Source of the DNA: Flavitalea plasmicola
Lineage (GTDB): Bacteria; Bacteroidota; Bacteroidia; Chitinophagales; Chitinophagaceae
DNA: 64,000 bases
Reading direction: 5' to 3'
Assembly: GCF_030546645.1 (NCBI RefSeq)
Contig: NZ_JAUOTO010000010.1
Span: 62,001 to 126,000, forward strand
Shown here: piece after piece, positions 1 through 8,760 of the stretch
How positions within the stretch are numbered: position 1 is the stretch's first letter
Layout: each line of letters starts with the position of its first letter
Position numbers and translations under genes: made by a program
Notes under the pieces: model-generated
Database searches by the model: none
What the model saw: the letters and a program-made list of their open reading frames with translations, nothing else
What the model was told of the DNA's origin: nothing

Positions 1-309
1 GGGGACTGCGACGTATGCTGCCCAGGTGTTGTAGTAATAAATGTCCACCAGGGTTCCTATGGCCAGGCTGGCGCCGGGGCCTTTTTCCACGACCACTCCG
101 GCGCCGCTGTTGCCTGCGATCTGCCCGGGCAGGGACGGTTTCTTCGGATCAGGATAGAGACTTTGGATAAAGAGAAAATCACCGGGATTGATGGGCGCGC
201 TCAACATTTTTACCAGGACCTCACCGGGACCGGGTCGCGGTCTTTCTACTTCCCGGAGCTGCAATACTTCAGTTGGCAGTGCCGACTTGTCAAATACGAT
301 CGCTTGCAT
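1..309 (-). CDS. MDR-superfamily oxidoreductase, partial (N-terminal 103 residues)
   Basis: This is the N-terminal part of a medium-chain dehydrogenase/reductase (quinone oxidoreductase-like, GroES-type domain). The gene runs off the left edge, so the Rossmann domain is not in the window. The start is the ATG at 309-307, giving MQAIVFDK and then PGEVLVKM, a typical MDR beginning, and the frame is open to base 1. It lies 12 nt downstream of the MDR gene at 322-1299 on the same strand. The two proteins align without gaps over this stretch (MQAI start, EVLVKML, AxPIxPxD, a late WAxYVxVP), so they are tandem paralogs, probably in one operon. No zinc-ligand pattern is visible, which fits the zinc-independent quinone reductase branch. 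The substrate is unknown. Confidence 0.85.
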   Translation of the reverse strand, partial: MQAIVFDKSALPTEVLQLREVERPRPGPGEVLVKMLSAPINPGDFLFIQSLYPDPKKPSLPGQIAGNSGAGVVVEKGPGASLAIGTLVDIYYYNTWAAYVAVP

Positions 310-321
310 AAAAAGAATGCT

Positions 322-1299
322 TTAATTTATTTTAAGTAAAATTTTTCCGCCGCGTCCACTCCGGTCATTCTCCCGGATCGCCTCCTTGAATTGATCCAAC
401 CTATACGATTGCGCTACGGGCAATTGAAAGGCCGGATCCCCGAGGGCTTCGACCAGGCCTTTTATCATAGCTGCCCGCTGGCTGGCGGTCTGGTCATTCA
501 GATAAGCCCGAACGCCGAAACCTTTTACCAGGAGATTCTTGTACACCATCTGCGCATTGAAGTATTGCGCCGGCTCTTTTTTCGTCGATCCATACAGGAC
601 AAACCTTCCGAATGGTGCGATGAGCTCGAAGATCTTCGTGCCGATGGCGCCGCCGATAGCATCCAGCGCCACGTTAAAGCCTTTGCCGCCCGTCAGTTCC
701 TGCACGCGCTTACCAAGGCCTTGATCTTCTATATCCAACACTTCATCCGCGCCCAACGCACGCAACCCATCCGCCTGCGCGAGGTCACGCACCAGCGCGA
801 TGATCCGCACGCCGCTTCGATGCGCCAGCTGTATGAGGATCTGCGATACGGAGGAGTTGGCGCCTGTCAGCAGCATCCATTCCCCGGCAACGGGACGGGC
901 CGTCTCCAGCAATCCCCAGGCAGTAAATGGATTGAGGCTGAACTGCGCGGCTTTTTCCACGGGAAAGCCGGCGGGCAGCACGGCCAGCTCCCCAGCCGGT
1001 ACCGTGACATATTCCGCCCAGGCTCGCCTGCCAAAAAAAGCCACCAACGACCCGGCAGCGACCGTAACGCCTTTGCCTACCCGCTCTACGATACCCGCAC
1101 CTTCAAAGCCCGCCGTCTCATCGGGGAATTCGGGCTGGAAACGATAGGTGCCCTGGATGAAAAAAGTATCGGCCGGATGGATCGGGCTTGCCAGCATCTT
1201 TACCAGCACTTCGCCCTCCGCCGGAACGGGCTGCTCCTTTTCGATGAGGGTCAACACTTCTGCCGGTGAGCCCACTTTATTAAACGCGATTGCTTGCAT
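322..1299 (-). CDS. MDR-superfamily zinc-independent quinone oxidoreductase-like protein
   Basis: A 325-residue NAD(P)H-dependent oxidoreductase of the medium-chain dehydrogenase/reductase family, probably acting on a quinone, enone or similar electrophile in the cytoplasm. The N-terminal GroES-like domain covers about residues 1-115. A Rossmann segment follows (LLTGANSSVSQILIQLA near residue 145, then the ADEVLDIED nucleotide-pocket region and a GGKGFNVALDAIGG stretch). The length is normal for the family and no catalytic-zinc cysteine cluster is seen. It is first in a two-gene unit with the paralog at 1-309 and divergent from an HxlR regulator. HxlR proteins commonly control neighbouring redox genes and respond to electrophiles or quinones, so control by that neighbour is likely but inferred. 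Confidence 0.88.
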   Translation of the reverse strand: MQAIAFNKVGSPAEVLTLIEKEQPVPAEGEVLVKMLASPIHPADTFFIQGTYRFQPEFPDETAGFEGAGIVERVGKGVTVAAGSLVAFFGRRAWAEYVTVPAGELAVLPAGFPVEKAAQFSLNPFTAWGLLETARPVAGEWMLLTGANSSVSQILIQLAHRSGVRIIALVRDLAQADGLRALGADEVLDIEDQGLGKRVQELTGGKGFNVALDAIGGAIGTKIFELIAPFGRFVLYGSTKKEPAQYFNAQMVYKNLLVKGFGVRAYLNDQTASQRAAMIKGLVEALGDPAFQLPVAQSYRLDQFKEAIRENDRSGRGGKILLKIN

Positions 1300-1334
1300 A
1301 ATTCCATTTTTAGAACCTCGAAATTATTTAGTTT

Positions 1335-1387
1335 GTATCTTTATAACAAGTATGCACCAAATAGTGATCTACACACCAAAAAGATAC
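1335..1387. promoter_or_regulatory. Divergent promoter/operator region with inverted GTATCTTT repeats
   Basis: Between the MDR gene (minus) and the HxlR gene (plus), GTATCTTT at 1335-1342 is repeated inverted as AAAGATAC at 1380-1387. With flanks, 10 of 11 positions match. Each arm also contains a candidate -7 element (TATCTTTA on plus at 1336-1343, TATCTTTT on minus at 1386-1379) resembling the Bacteroidota consensus TAnnTTTG. No convincing -33 TTG was found at the right spacing. The symmetry could be two promoters, a regulator site, or both. Confidence 0.4.
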
Positions 1388-1389
1388 TA

Positions 1390-1791
1390 ATGCTGAAAAC
1401 CAATACAATAAAAAATGAAAAAGTGCCGGTGGCACCCGGCCGGCCGGAGCAATGCAGCGTCGATTACGCCTTTCAGCGGATAGGGGGGAAGTACAAGGCC
1501 CGCATCCTCTGGCACCTGTACGACGGCACGAAAAGATACGGGGAGCTGCGGCGGCATCTGCCGGACATCACCGCTAAAATGCTGACCCAGGCCCTACGCG
1601 AGCTGGAAGCCGATCAGCTGATAAAAAGACAGGTTTATCTCGAAGTGCCTCCGAAGGTGGAGTACAGCCTGGACGGCAGCGGCAGGGACCTCGTTCCCGC
1701 CATCGAGCTCCTCAGTGGCTGGGCAAGGATCCAGATGGAAAAAAATAATATCCCCGTAATGCCATACAAGCACAGGGCTATTTCTTCTTAG
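1390..1791 (+). CDS. HxlR-family winged-helix transcriptional regulator
   Basis: A 133-residue DNA-binding regulator of the HxlR/MarR-like type. The diagnostic pattern is present: CSVDYAFQRIGGKYKARILW (helix 1 with the conserved cysteine), then GELRRHLPDITAKMLTQALR (recognition region), the ELEADQLIKR wing, and VEYSLDGSGRDLVP. The start is placed at the ATG at 1390. An upstream ATG at 1294 in the same frame would add 32 unrelated residues and lie inside the divergent promoter. The Cys near residue 22 is the position used for redox or electrophile sensing in several characterised HxlR proteins; its role here is inferred. The last 14 bases overlap the convergent tricorn protease gene. The divergent MDR pair is the likely target. 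Confidence 0.88.
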   Translation: MLKTNTIKNEKVPVAPGRPEQCSVDYAFQRIGGKYKARILWHLYDGTKRYGELRRHLPDITAKMLTQALRELEADQLIKRQVYLEVPPKVEYSLDGSGRDLVPAIELLSGWARIQMEKNNIPVMPYKHRAISS

Positions 1792-4700
1792 CCGGCGTCG
1801 AATAAGGCGGATGTTCCACAGTAGGGGTGGGCTCCTTTTCCAGCAAACGCAGGCATTCCTGCACGGCCTTTGCCAACTGGGGATCGACCCCTTTTGAAAG
1901 AGATATTGCATCCAGCCGCTGTTCGATGTCGGGAGCGATCCCTTCATTTTCGCCTATCCATATATGTTGTACAGGATCGAATACGGCATTGTCCGGCGCT
2001 GTCATCGCCCCGCCATCCACAAAGGCGTAATGGATCGAAGATTTTACCAGCCCGCCCCAGGTGCGGGTGCCGATCAGCGGCCCCACCTGCTGATGTCTGA
2101 AGGCCCAGGGAAAGAAGTCTCCGCCGGAGCCCGCCAGCTCATTGATCAACAGCACCTTTGGTCCCAGGATGCCGGCGGGCAGCCGAAAGGCCTTTCCACC
2201 CGGCACTTCATTGGTGATGGCCGCTCGCAGCCTCCGTATCATCAGGTCTACCATATAGTCATCCAACGATCCGCCGCCATTAAACCTTTCATCGATGACG
2301 GCCCCTTCCTTATCCTGCTGCGCAAAGAAATAGCGGTTGAAGCTGACGAAGCCGCCGCCGCCCGTATTGGGCACCCATACGTAGCCAAGCCTGCCGTGCG
2401 ATAATTCATCCACCTTTCTCCTGTTGTCCTCCACCCAGGCGCGCTGGCGCAGCGCATTCTCATTCTGGGCCGGTTCTACACGGATGGTCCAGGCTCCCTC
2501 AGCCGAAGGCTGGTGATTGATCTGCAGGACTGTCTGCTGACCAGCCTTGCCATCCAGCAGCGCATAGGGATCCTCATCCGCCGTCAGCTGCTTCCCGTCG
2601 ATGGAGAGTATATAATCTCCTTCCGAGACTTTCAGGTCCGGTTGCGCCAGCGGCGCCGCCAGCGTTGGGTTCCAGCTTTCAGTGGTATAGATCCTCCTGA
2701 TCTGCCACCTGCCTTGATTTTGTACAAGGTCGGCGCCCAGCACGCCTACGCGTGAAGTATCCAGCGCAGGATAATCGCCGCCGAAGACGAAGCTATGACC
2801 CACGGACAGCTCGCCTCCCAGCTGATCGAGCAGATAGCTAAGGTCGCTCCGGTGGCGTATAAACGGTATTTGCGGCGCATAATAATCCCACACTTCCTGC
2901 CAGTCCCTGCCATGGTGCGAAGGATCATAAAAATAATCCCGCTCGTAGCGCCACCCCTCTGTATAGATCTGTTTCCATTCCGCCAGCCTGTCCAGCTCCA
3001 TGCGTATGTTCATAGCTACAGCACCCTCCGTCGGGCTGGGTGGCTTGGCGGTGGAGACCACCTTCCAGCTTCCTCCCATACGCAGCAATATTTTTTCCCC
3101 GTTGGCGGACACGGCGGCTGCAGAGACGCCTTTTGCAAATTCGTCCAGCTTCTTGCTTTCCATGGTGAACTTGCTGAGGGTCTGGCCCGCCCCGATGAAT
3201 ACGGAACCTTTCGGCCCGCTGATCATCCGGTCATATTCCTCTACGGGAATGGGCAGCGCCACTATCCTGCGATCGAGGTGCTCGAAGTCTATGACGACGT
3301 TCTTCGCATCGGTCGAATCCTTCTTTTTGGCAGTGGCGGAATCTTTTTTGACATCGGTCTTTTTCGTGGTGTCAGGCTCCTCATCGCTTTTCAGCGGGAA
3401 AGGCGCAGGGTCTTTTGCACGCAGCACCGCGACATAGGCGCCAAAGGTGGGTTTCGCCTGTATGGCGCTGGTATTGGCCCACCCGGACCCCAATGCAAGA
3501 TCCGTGCTCGCCAGGAAATACAGGTGTCGTCCGCCCCTATCCCATGCGGGCGATATCGCATCCGCCATGGGATCGCTGAGTGCGGTGGCTTTTCCCGTTG
3601 CCAGCGACCAGACGGTGATCCGCCGGAAATTATTGGGCGCCGTTTTGGAATAGACAAGCCATTTGGAGTCGGGCGACCAGCTGATGTTCATATTCCCTCT
3701 TTCGATGTTGCTGCCGCCCGCGTCAGCCGTGCTGACCTTGCCGCCGGCCAGCTCCACGATCCTTATCCTCACCGCGTTGTCGACAAAAGCAATGTATTTT
3801 CCATCCGGCGACCAGACAGGCTCCCAGGCCATCTTCGACTCGCCAATGGAGATCCTGCGGGGAGCCTCTTTCCCTTCCTGGTCTGTTAGATATAATGCAT
3901 AGGTCCCGTCTTTGTCGGAGAACCAGGCTATCTGCCGTCCATCGGGTGACCATAAAGGTTGCCGGTCAGCTACATCGGAGCTATGAGTAAGGTTGCGGGG
4001 TGTGCCGTTCTCCACCGGTACCGTAAAGATCTCGCCCCGGGCCTCCAGCACGATCCTTTTGCCGGTGGGGGAGAGCGAGGCGTTGCTGATACGGGTGGTG
4101 ACATTTTCCCAATGCGATTCCGCCCAGGGAAAGTCCCCATGCACCGTGATCTCGATCTGTTTGCTTTTGCCTGTGGCGGGGTCCAGCAGAAAGATATAAC
4201 CTCCTTGCTCAAACGCCAGCTCCTTGCCATTGCCTGTAAGCCATTTGACATCTCCCTTTGTAAATTGGGTCACCTGCTTCAGGGCCGCGTTGCCAGTGCT
4301 ATAGGCCCAGACATTCATGATAAAATCCCTGTCGGAAAGAAAATAAATGTTGTCGTTCATCCACACCGGGTGCAGGTCCATGCTTCGTTCATTTGGCAGG
4401 GCCTGTTCCGCCAGGGAACCCAGGTCCATGATCTGCAGCGGCGTATTCTGCCCCCCGCGGTAATGCCTCCATTCGCTGTCCCACCGGCCCACACGATCCA
4501 ACACGATTTTTTTTCCGTCGGGTGAGAGAGATGCGTCGAAGCCCCAGGGGGCGGGCAATAAGGTGGACGGTCCGCCGGTCACCGGCACGGACCAGAGCCG
4601 GGCATAGCCCACCGGCGCCGTTTCGCGCGTGGAGGTATATATGATATGCTTGCCATCCGGCGTCCATCCGCGAACACTGGATCCCGCCGGGTACCAGGTC

Positions 4701-5014
4701 AGCCGGGTAGGTATCCCTCCTTCCGTGGGCACGACATACACTTCTGCAACGCCACAGCGATTGGAGGTAAAGGCGATCCATTTGTTGTCAGGAGAGAAAT
4801 GGGGATCGCTTTCCACGGCACCCGTACTGGTTATGCGTCTTGCTTCACCGCCATTCTTGTCCACGACCCAGATATCACCGCCATATACAAACGCAAGCTG
4901 TGCAACGCCCAGGCTGGGTTGGCGCAGCAGCCTTGTACCCTGAGCCCTGACGCCGATGGTGACAGCCAGGGATGCAAGGAATACGAACGATCTCATTACG
5001 ACTTTAATGGACAT
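1778..5014 (-). CDS. Tricorn protease homolog (TolB-like propeller + PDZ + S41 peptidase), exported
   Basis: A 1078-residue exported serine peptidase that would degrade oligopeptides in the periplasm or outside the cell. Residues 1-25 are a signal peptide ending VRAQ. About residues 30-560 hold repeated PD40/TolB-type blades (for example FSPDNKWIAFTSN, WSPDGRQIAWFSDKDG) forming the propellers. A Lys/Asp/Thr-rich linker follows (about 545-575). The core, PDZ and S41 peptidase parts fill the C-terminal half. The catalytic residues expected from archaeal tricorn are visible: SVGHS with His740, NELAGSGGD with nucleophile Ser963, and the GENEGIAPD glutamate near 1022-1024. The length matches the family. 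The Lys-rich C-terminus (PAKKK) is unremarkable. The gene is convergent with and overlaps the HxlR gene by 14 nt and seems monocistronic. The physiological substrate is unknown. Confidence 0.92.
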   Translation of the reverse strand: MSIKVVMRSFVFLASLAVTIGVRAQGTRLLRQPSLGVAQLAFVYGGDIWVVDKNGGEARRITSTGAVESDPHFSPDNKWIAFTSNRCGVAEVYVVPTEGGIPTRLTWYPAGSSVRGWTPDGKHIIYTSTRETAPVGYARLWSVPVTGGPSTLLPAPWGFDASLSPDGKKIVLDRVGRWDSEWRHYRGGQNTPLQIMDLGSLAEQALPNERSMDLHPVWMNDNIYFLSDRDFIMNVWAYSTGNAALKQVTQFTKGDVKWLTGNGKELAFEQGGYIFLLDPATGKSKQIEITVHGDFPWAESHWENVTTRISNASLSPTGKRIVLEARGEIFTVPVENGTPRNLTHSSDVADRQPLWSPDGRQIAWFSDKDGTYALYLTDQEGKEAPRRISIGESKMAWEPVWSPDGKYIAFVDNAVRIRIVELAGGKVSTADAGGSNIERGNMNISWSPDSKWLVYSKTAPNNFRRITVWSLATGKATALSDPMADAISPAWDRGGRHLYFLASTDLALGSGWANTSAIQAKPTFGAYVAVLRAKDPAPFPLKSDEEPDTTKKTDVKKDSATAKKKDSTDAKNVVIDFEHLDRRIVALPIPVEEYDRMISGPKGSVFIGAGQTLSKFTMESKKLDEFAKGVSAAAVSANGEKILLRMGGSWKVVSTAKPPSPTEGAVAMNIRMELDRLAEWKQIYTEGWRYERDYFYDPSHHGRDWQEVWDYYAPQIPFIRHRSDLSYLLDQLGGELSVGHSFVFGGDYPALDTSRVGVLGADLVQNQGRWQIRRIYTTESWNPTLAAPLAQPDLKVSEGDYILSIDGKQLTADEDPYALLDGKAGQQTVLQINHQPSAEGAWTIRVEPAQNENALRQRAWVEDNRRKVDELSHGRLGYVWVPNTGGGGFVSFNRYFFAQQDKEGAVIDERFNGGGSLDDYMVDLMIRRLRAAITNEVPGGKAFRLPAGILGPKVLLINELAGSGGDFFPWAFRHQQVGPLIGTRTWGGLVKSSIHYAFVDGGAMTAPDNAVFDPVQHIWIGENEGIAPDIEQRLDAISLSKGVDPQLAKAVQECLRLLEKEPTPTVEHPPYSTPAKKK

Positions 5015-5047
5015 AAAGGGGGTTTTAGAATGATAAAGGAAGCGTAA

Positions 5048-5055
5048 TAAATATA
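5048..5055 (-). promoter_or_regulatory. Candidate -7 element for the tricorn protease gene
   Basis: On the minus strand this reads TATATTTA, one base off the Bacteroidota consensus TAnnTTTG, about 33 nt before the start codon at 5014. No -33 element at the usual spacing was recognised. Confidence 0.35.
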
Positions 5056-5181
5056 GAGATTATTGATCAATGTGGAACACCCGTTGTATCGTATCCGGAC
5101 AGCCGGCCCTGTTATTGTCGAGATAGCGCTTTGTGGTACAGTAGGTTATAAATCCGGCATTTTATTGGCCGCAATGATCTC

Positions 5182-7551
5182 ATGTTTAAAGCATATGTGA
5201 AGACGGCGTGGCGGAATATCCGGCGCACACCCGGTTACAGCAGTCTGAATATTCTCGGCCTGGCCATTGGCATGGGCGTGGCGCTGCTCATCGGCCTGTG
5301 GGTATACGATCAGTATTCCTATGACAGGTCCCTCCCGGACAATGAACGATTGTACCGTGTCCAGCGCAACTTCGACAGCAACGGCGATACGCTGACCTTC
5401 CTGACTACTTCCCTGAAGCTGGCGGAAGTGCTTCGGACACAGATCCCGGAGATCGAATATGTGGCCGAGAGCGATTGGATGGGTTCGCATGGGCTCATGG
5501 CAGGAGACAGGAAAATTTACCAGGCCGGCGGTACGGTCGGCAGTGACTTCCTGAAAATGTTTCAATTTCCCCTGGTACAGGGCAATGCCGGCGTCATCCT
5601 GAATGATCCCTATTCCATCGTGCTCACCCAATCCACGGCAACGGCGCTTTTCGGTACGGATGATCCCATGGGCAAAATGGTCCGCTTCGACAATAGCCAC
5701 GATCTGAAGGTCACCGGGATCCTGAAGGACTTACCCGCCAATTCATCTTTTTCATTCAATTTCCTCGTACCATTCAGCTACCTGGATCAGACGCAGCCCG
5801 ACATAAAGAACCGCAGGACGGGCAGCTTTGGCGGCAATGGCTACCAGATCTTTGTGAAGTTGAAAAGGGGCGCGGAGTACGGAAGGGTCTATGCTAAAAT
5901 ACGCGATATCGAACATACGGAGAAGGGCAACAGGAACGCGATGAACTCTTACGTCACGCTGCAGCCCCTGCTCCGGTGGCATCTGTATTCCAACTATAAG
6001 AACGGCGAGGACCAGGCCGGCTTCCTGGAATACGTACGCATGTTCAGCATCATCGGGATATTGGTGCTGCTGATCGCCTGCATCAATTTTATCAACCTGA
6101 CCACCGCCCGGAGTGAAAGGAGAGCAAGGGAAGTGGGGGTGCGGAAAGCCATCGGCTCCCGACGGATAGACCTCATCATCCAATTCCTCACGGAATCCTT
6201 TTTCCTGACGCTGATATCCTTTGCCTTCTCGATGATCCTGGTACAGCTGGCATTGCCACCGTTCAATACGTTGACGGGAAGCAAGATCACCATGCCCTAT
6301 GGCAGCATCGTTTTCTGGATAGCGGCATTGGTTTTCGTAGTCATTACGGCTTTGATCGCCGGCAGCAGGCCCGCCTTTTATCTGTCCTCTTTCCAGCCCG
6401 TAAAAGTGTTAAAGGGCGCCTTACAGATCGGTAAGGCGGCCTCATGGCCGAGACGGATCATGGTCGTGCTGCAATTCACCTGCTCCGTCGCTTTCATCAT
6501 CAGTACGATCATCGTTTACAGGCAGATCCAATATGCGAAGAACAGGCCCAGCGGCTATGAACTGAACAGGCTGGTGCAGACGGAGGCAAGTCCGGACCTT
6601 CATAAAAATTTCACAGCGCTTAAAAATGAATTGCTGCAAACAGGCGTAGCAGAGAGCGTCACTTCGGCCACCAGCCCTGCCACGGATATCCATTGGCATA
6701 TGGACATCGATAACTGGCCGGGAAAACATCCGGGTGAGACCGTGGAAATGGGAGCGATCCAGGTCTGCGGAGATTATTTTAAGACAATGGGCATGGTGAT
6801 GAAGGAAGGCCGGGATTTTGAAGTGAATGATACATCCAAAATCATACTCAATGAGATGGCCGTCCGCCGGCTTCGGCTTAAGGACCCGGTAGGCCAGGTG
6901 ATGACTTTGGACGACAGGCCATTCAGGATCATCGGGGTGGTGAAAGATGCGCTGATGCTATCTCCTTTTGCGGGGGCTGACCCGACCATGTTCGCTTTTA
7001 GCCCGGAGGAACAGGGCAATATATTGTACCGATTGTCCGCTCGCATGGGAACGCAGGAGGCCGTATCCCGATCGGCGGCCATCTTTAATAAATATAATCC
7101 CGCTTTCCCTTACTCATATACTTTCGCGGACGAGCGCTATGCCGCAAAATTTAAGCTGGAAGTGCTCATCGGAAAACTGGCCGGTCTCTTCGCAGGCCTG
7201 GCCATCTTCATCTCCTGCCTGGGGCTGCTCGGTCTCGCCGCCTATGTCGCGGAAAGGCGGACAAAAGAGATCGGTATCCGGAAAGTGCTGGGCGCTTCCG
7301 TCTCCCAGGTATGGCTGTTGCTTACCAAAGATTTTCTCCTGCTGGTGGTCGTCAGCTGCGTCATCGCATCGCCGCTTGCATTCTATTTTCTGCACGGCTG
7401 GCTGGCGAAATATGATTATCGCATCAGCATCGGAGCAGGCGTCTTTATCCTGGCAGGCCTCATGGCAGTGGTGCTGACCATCCTTACTATTAGTTTTCAG
7501 GCCATCAGGGCTGCTACGGAGAACCCGGTGAAGAAGCTACGGGCGGAGTGA
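5182..7551 (+). CDS. ABC transporter permease, MacB_PCD/FtsX type (double module)
   Basis: A 789-residue inner-membrane protein with two MacB-like periplasmic core domains and two FtsX domains fused in one chain, the common Bacteroidota architecture. The N-terminus (AWRNIRRTPGYSSLNILGLA) gives the first membrane helix at about 20-42. The mid-protein FtsX block starts near residue 285 (LVLLIACINFINLTTARSER, then REVGVRKAIGS). The C-terminal block near 675-789 repeats it (FISCLGLLGLAAYVAERRTK, EIGIRKVLGAS). Such proteins act as mechanotransmitting subunits that need an ABC ATPase, and none is encoded nearby. It is one of three paralogs in the window (also 44183-46525 and 58401-60758). No promoter was recognised in the 167 bp upstream. 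Substrate unknown. Confidence 0.9.
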   Translation: MFKAYVKTAWRNIRRTPGYSSLNILGLAIGMGVALLIGLWVYDQYSYDRSLPDNERLYRVQRNFDSNGDTLTFLTTSLKLAEVLRTQIPEIEYVAESDWMGSHGLMAGDRKIYQAGGTVGSDFLKMFQFPLVQGNAGVILNDPYSIVLTQSTATALFGTDDPMGKMVRFDNSHDLKVTGILKDLPANSSFSFNFLVPFSYLDQTQPDIKNRRTGSFGGNGYQIFVKLKRGAEYGRVYAKIRDIEHTEKGNRNAMNSYVTLQPLLRWHLYSNYKNGEDQAGFLEYVRMFSIIGILVLLIACINFINLTTARSERRAREVGVRKAIGSRRIDLIIQFLTESFFLTLISFAFSMILVQLALPPFNTLTGSKITMPYGSIVFWIAALVFVVITALIAGSRPAFYLSSFQPVKVLKGALQIGKAASWPRRIMVVLQFTCSVAFIISTIIVYRQIQYAKNRPSGYELNRLVQTEASPDLHKNFTALKNELLQTGVAESVTSATSPATDIHWHMDIDNWPGKHPGETVEMGAIQVCGDYFKTMGMVMKEGRDFEVNDTSKIILNEMAVRRLRLKDPVGQVMTLDDRPFRIIGVVKDALMLSPFAGADPTMFAFSPEEQGNILYRLSARMGTQEAVSRSAAIFNKYNPAFPYSYTFADERYAAKFKLEVLIGKLAGLFAGLAIFISCLGLLGLAAYVAERRTKEIGIRKVLGASVSQVWLLLTKDFLLLVVVSCVIASPLAFYFLHGWLAKYDYRISIGAGVFILAGLMAVVLTILTISFQAIRAATENPVKKLRAE

Positions 7552-7597
7552 TTCTCTGTTGGATGAGCCGGCGGGGATCATTCTATGCGCGTACCCG

Positions 7598-8692
7598 TCA
7601 GGGGATCGTAGTATCCCCCTTTTTCTTTTGGGCCACCGGTATGAACGCGCCGTCCAGGTAGTCCAGCTTCATCAAAAAGGTCTTTTTCACGGAAGTATTC
7701 CAGAAAGCCACCGCAATGGGCATGCCCACAGCCAACTGGCTGATGGTCCATATCATAAACAAACCTGCGCTGGCAAAATTCGTTCCTGAAACTTTTATCT
7801 TGCCGATGTAAAAGAAGTCAGTGCCTTTCTTCACCAGCGGGTAATAGCCATAGGAGGTCGATAGATAGATCTTTCCATGGCGGACAAACGCATATAAGTC
7901 ATCATGTTCCAGATTTTTGTTTCGCTCTGCAGGGGTATTGGCAAGGACCTCGAGGACATTCTCACCGTCCATCGGCGCGATGAATTCGGGATAGCTGGGC
8001 CGGGCGGAGGAAAAAGCGGCGAAATCTTTATAAATGCCGTCCGGAAGGCTGTCCAGCTTGTATAGAGGAATGCTTTTTTTCTCTATTTCGTCAATATCCC
8101 TGATATCGTCCATGCCAAGATAGTCTGTATTGCCTGTCTCCAGGCGGAGGCTATTATATATGAAACGACAGAAGATGCTGTCACTGGCGGCAAAGAGACG
8201 TTTCCGCAGGCTGCTTTTGAAGATGGTGCCATAGTTGATCTCCAGTAAGGTATCCAGAACGGCCAGCTTCTGATAGCTATTCTCGCTGCGCACGTACAGG
8301 AATGCCCTGATGAACGAGCAGCCTTTATGGGAGAATCGGGTAGGAAGGTCGAAAAAGCTGAACCGCTTCAGCTGCAGCAGGAGCTCCACATCACGGGCCG
8401 TTGAATCTGTCATGTCGTGCAGCAGCTGGCTGAATTGCTCGCCCAAAGGCCGCGCCGGCATGACGACCTTGTCAAAAGCCGCATTCGCGGCAATAATGCC
8501 CAGGTTGGATGTATCCACCCTGCTGTCGATGAATTGCATACGCCGGTACAGGCTATGGGATACTTTCATGGCGGGGGTGGAGAGGGCGAAGCGCACCGTG
8601 TCCGGCTTTTCCGGTGTGACGTCGTCATCCTGGGCTTGTACAGTGAGATATAGCAGGCTCACAGCCGTAAATAGGGTCCAGCGTCTAAACAT
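7598..8692 (-). CDS. Uncharacterised exported protein
   Basis: A 364-residue protein I do not recognise. The chosen start (ATG at 8692-8690) gives a good signal peptide, MFRRWTLFTAVSLLYLTVQA, cut before QDDD. An in-frame ATG at 8752 would add 20 residues ahead of it and cross the promoter region. The mature part is mixed alpha/beta with many charged residues. A hydrophobic segment near residues 295-325 (around GLFMIWTISQLAVGMPIAVA) may anchor it in the membrane, followed by a short basic tail. There is no lipobox, heme motif or hydrolase motif. It is divergent from the purine permease gene and convergent with the FtsX permease gene. Function unknown. Confidence 0.72.
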   Translation of the reverse strand: MFRRWTLFTAVSLLYLTVQAQDDDVTPEKPDTVRFALSTPAMKVSHSLYRRMQFIDSRVDTSNLGIIAANAAFDKVVMPARPLGEQFSQLLHDMTDSTARDVELLLQLKRFSFFDLPTRFSHKGCSFIRAFLYVRSENSYQKLAVLDTLLEINYGTIFKSSLRKRLFAASDSIFCRFIYNSLRLETGNTDYLGMDDIRDIDEIEKKSIPLYKLDSLPDGIYKDFAAFSSARPSYPEFIAPMDGENVLEVLANTPAERNKNLEHDDLYAFVRHGKIYLSTSYGYYPLVKKGTDFFYIGKIKVSGTNFASAGLFMIWTISQLAVGMPIAVAFWNTSVKKTFLMKLDYLDGAFIPVAQKKKGDTTIP

Positions 8693-8721
8693 AGCAGGGG
8701 TTTGGGATGAGGGTTCGACCG

Positions 8722-8745
8722 TAAAGATATTACTTTGTATCTTTA
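8722..8745. promoter_or_regulatory. Symmetric divergent promoter pair (TAAAGATA-N8-TATCTTTA)
   Basis: A perfect 8-bp inverted repeat, TAAAGATA at 8722-8729 and TATCTTTA at 8738-8745, separated by 8 bases. Each arm read outward is TATCTTTA, a 7-of-8 style match to TAnnTTTG. It therefore looks like back-to-back -7 elements for the unknown gene (start 8692, minus) and the purine permease (start 8761, plus). It could equally be an operator. The plus element ends 15 nt before the permease ATG. Confidence 0.45.
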
Positions 8746-8760
8746 GCGGCAAGCATCCGC

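Noticed and set aside
391-1269. Long open frame antisense to the MDR oxidoreductase
   Set aside because: The MDR frame is clearly the real gene. The antisense frame shows no family signature.
2795-3889. Long open frame on the plus strand inside the tricorn protease gene
   Set aside because: Low-complexity codon shadow of the protease gene. No recognisable domain and no promoter.
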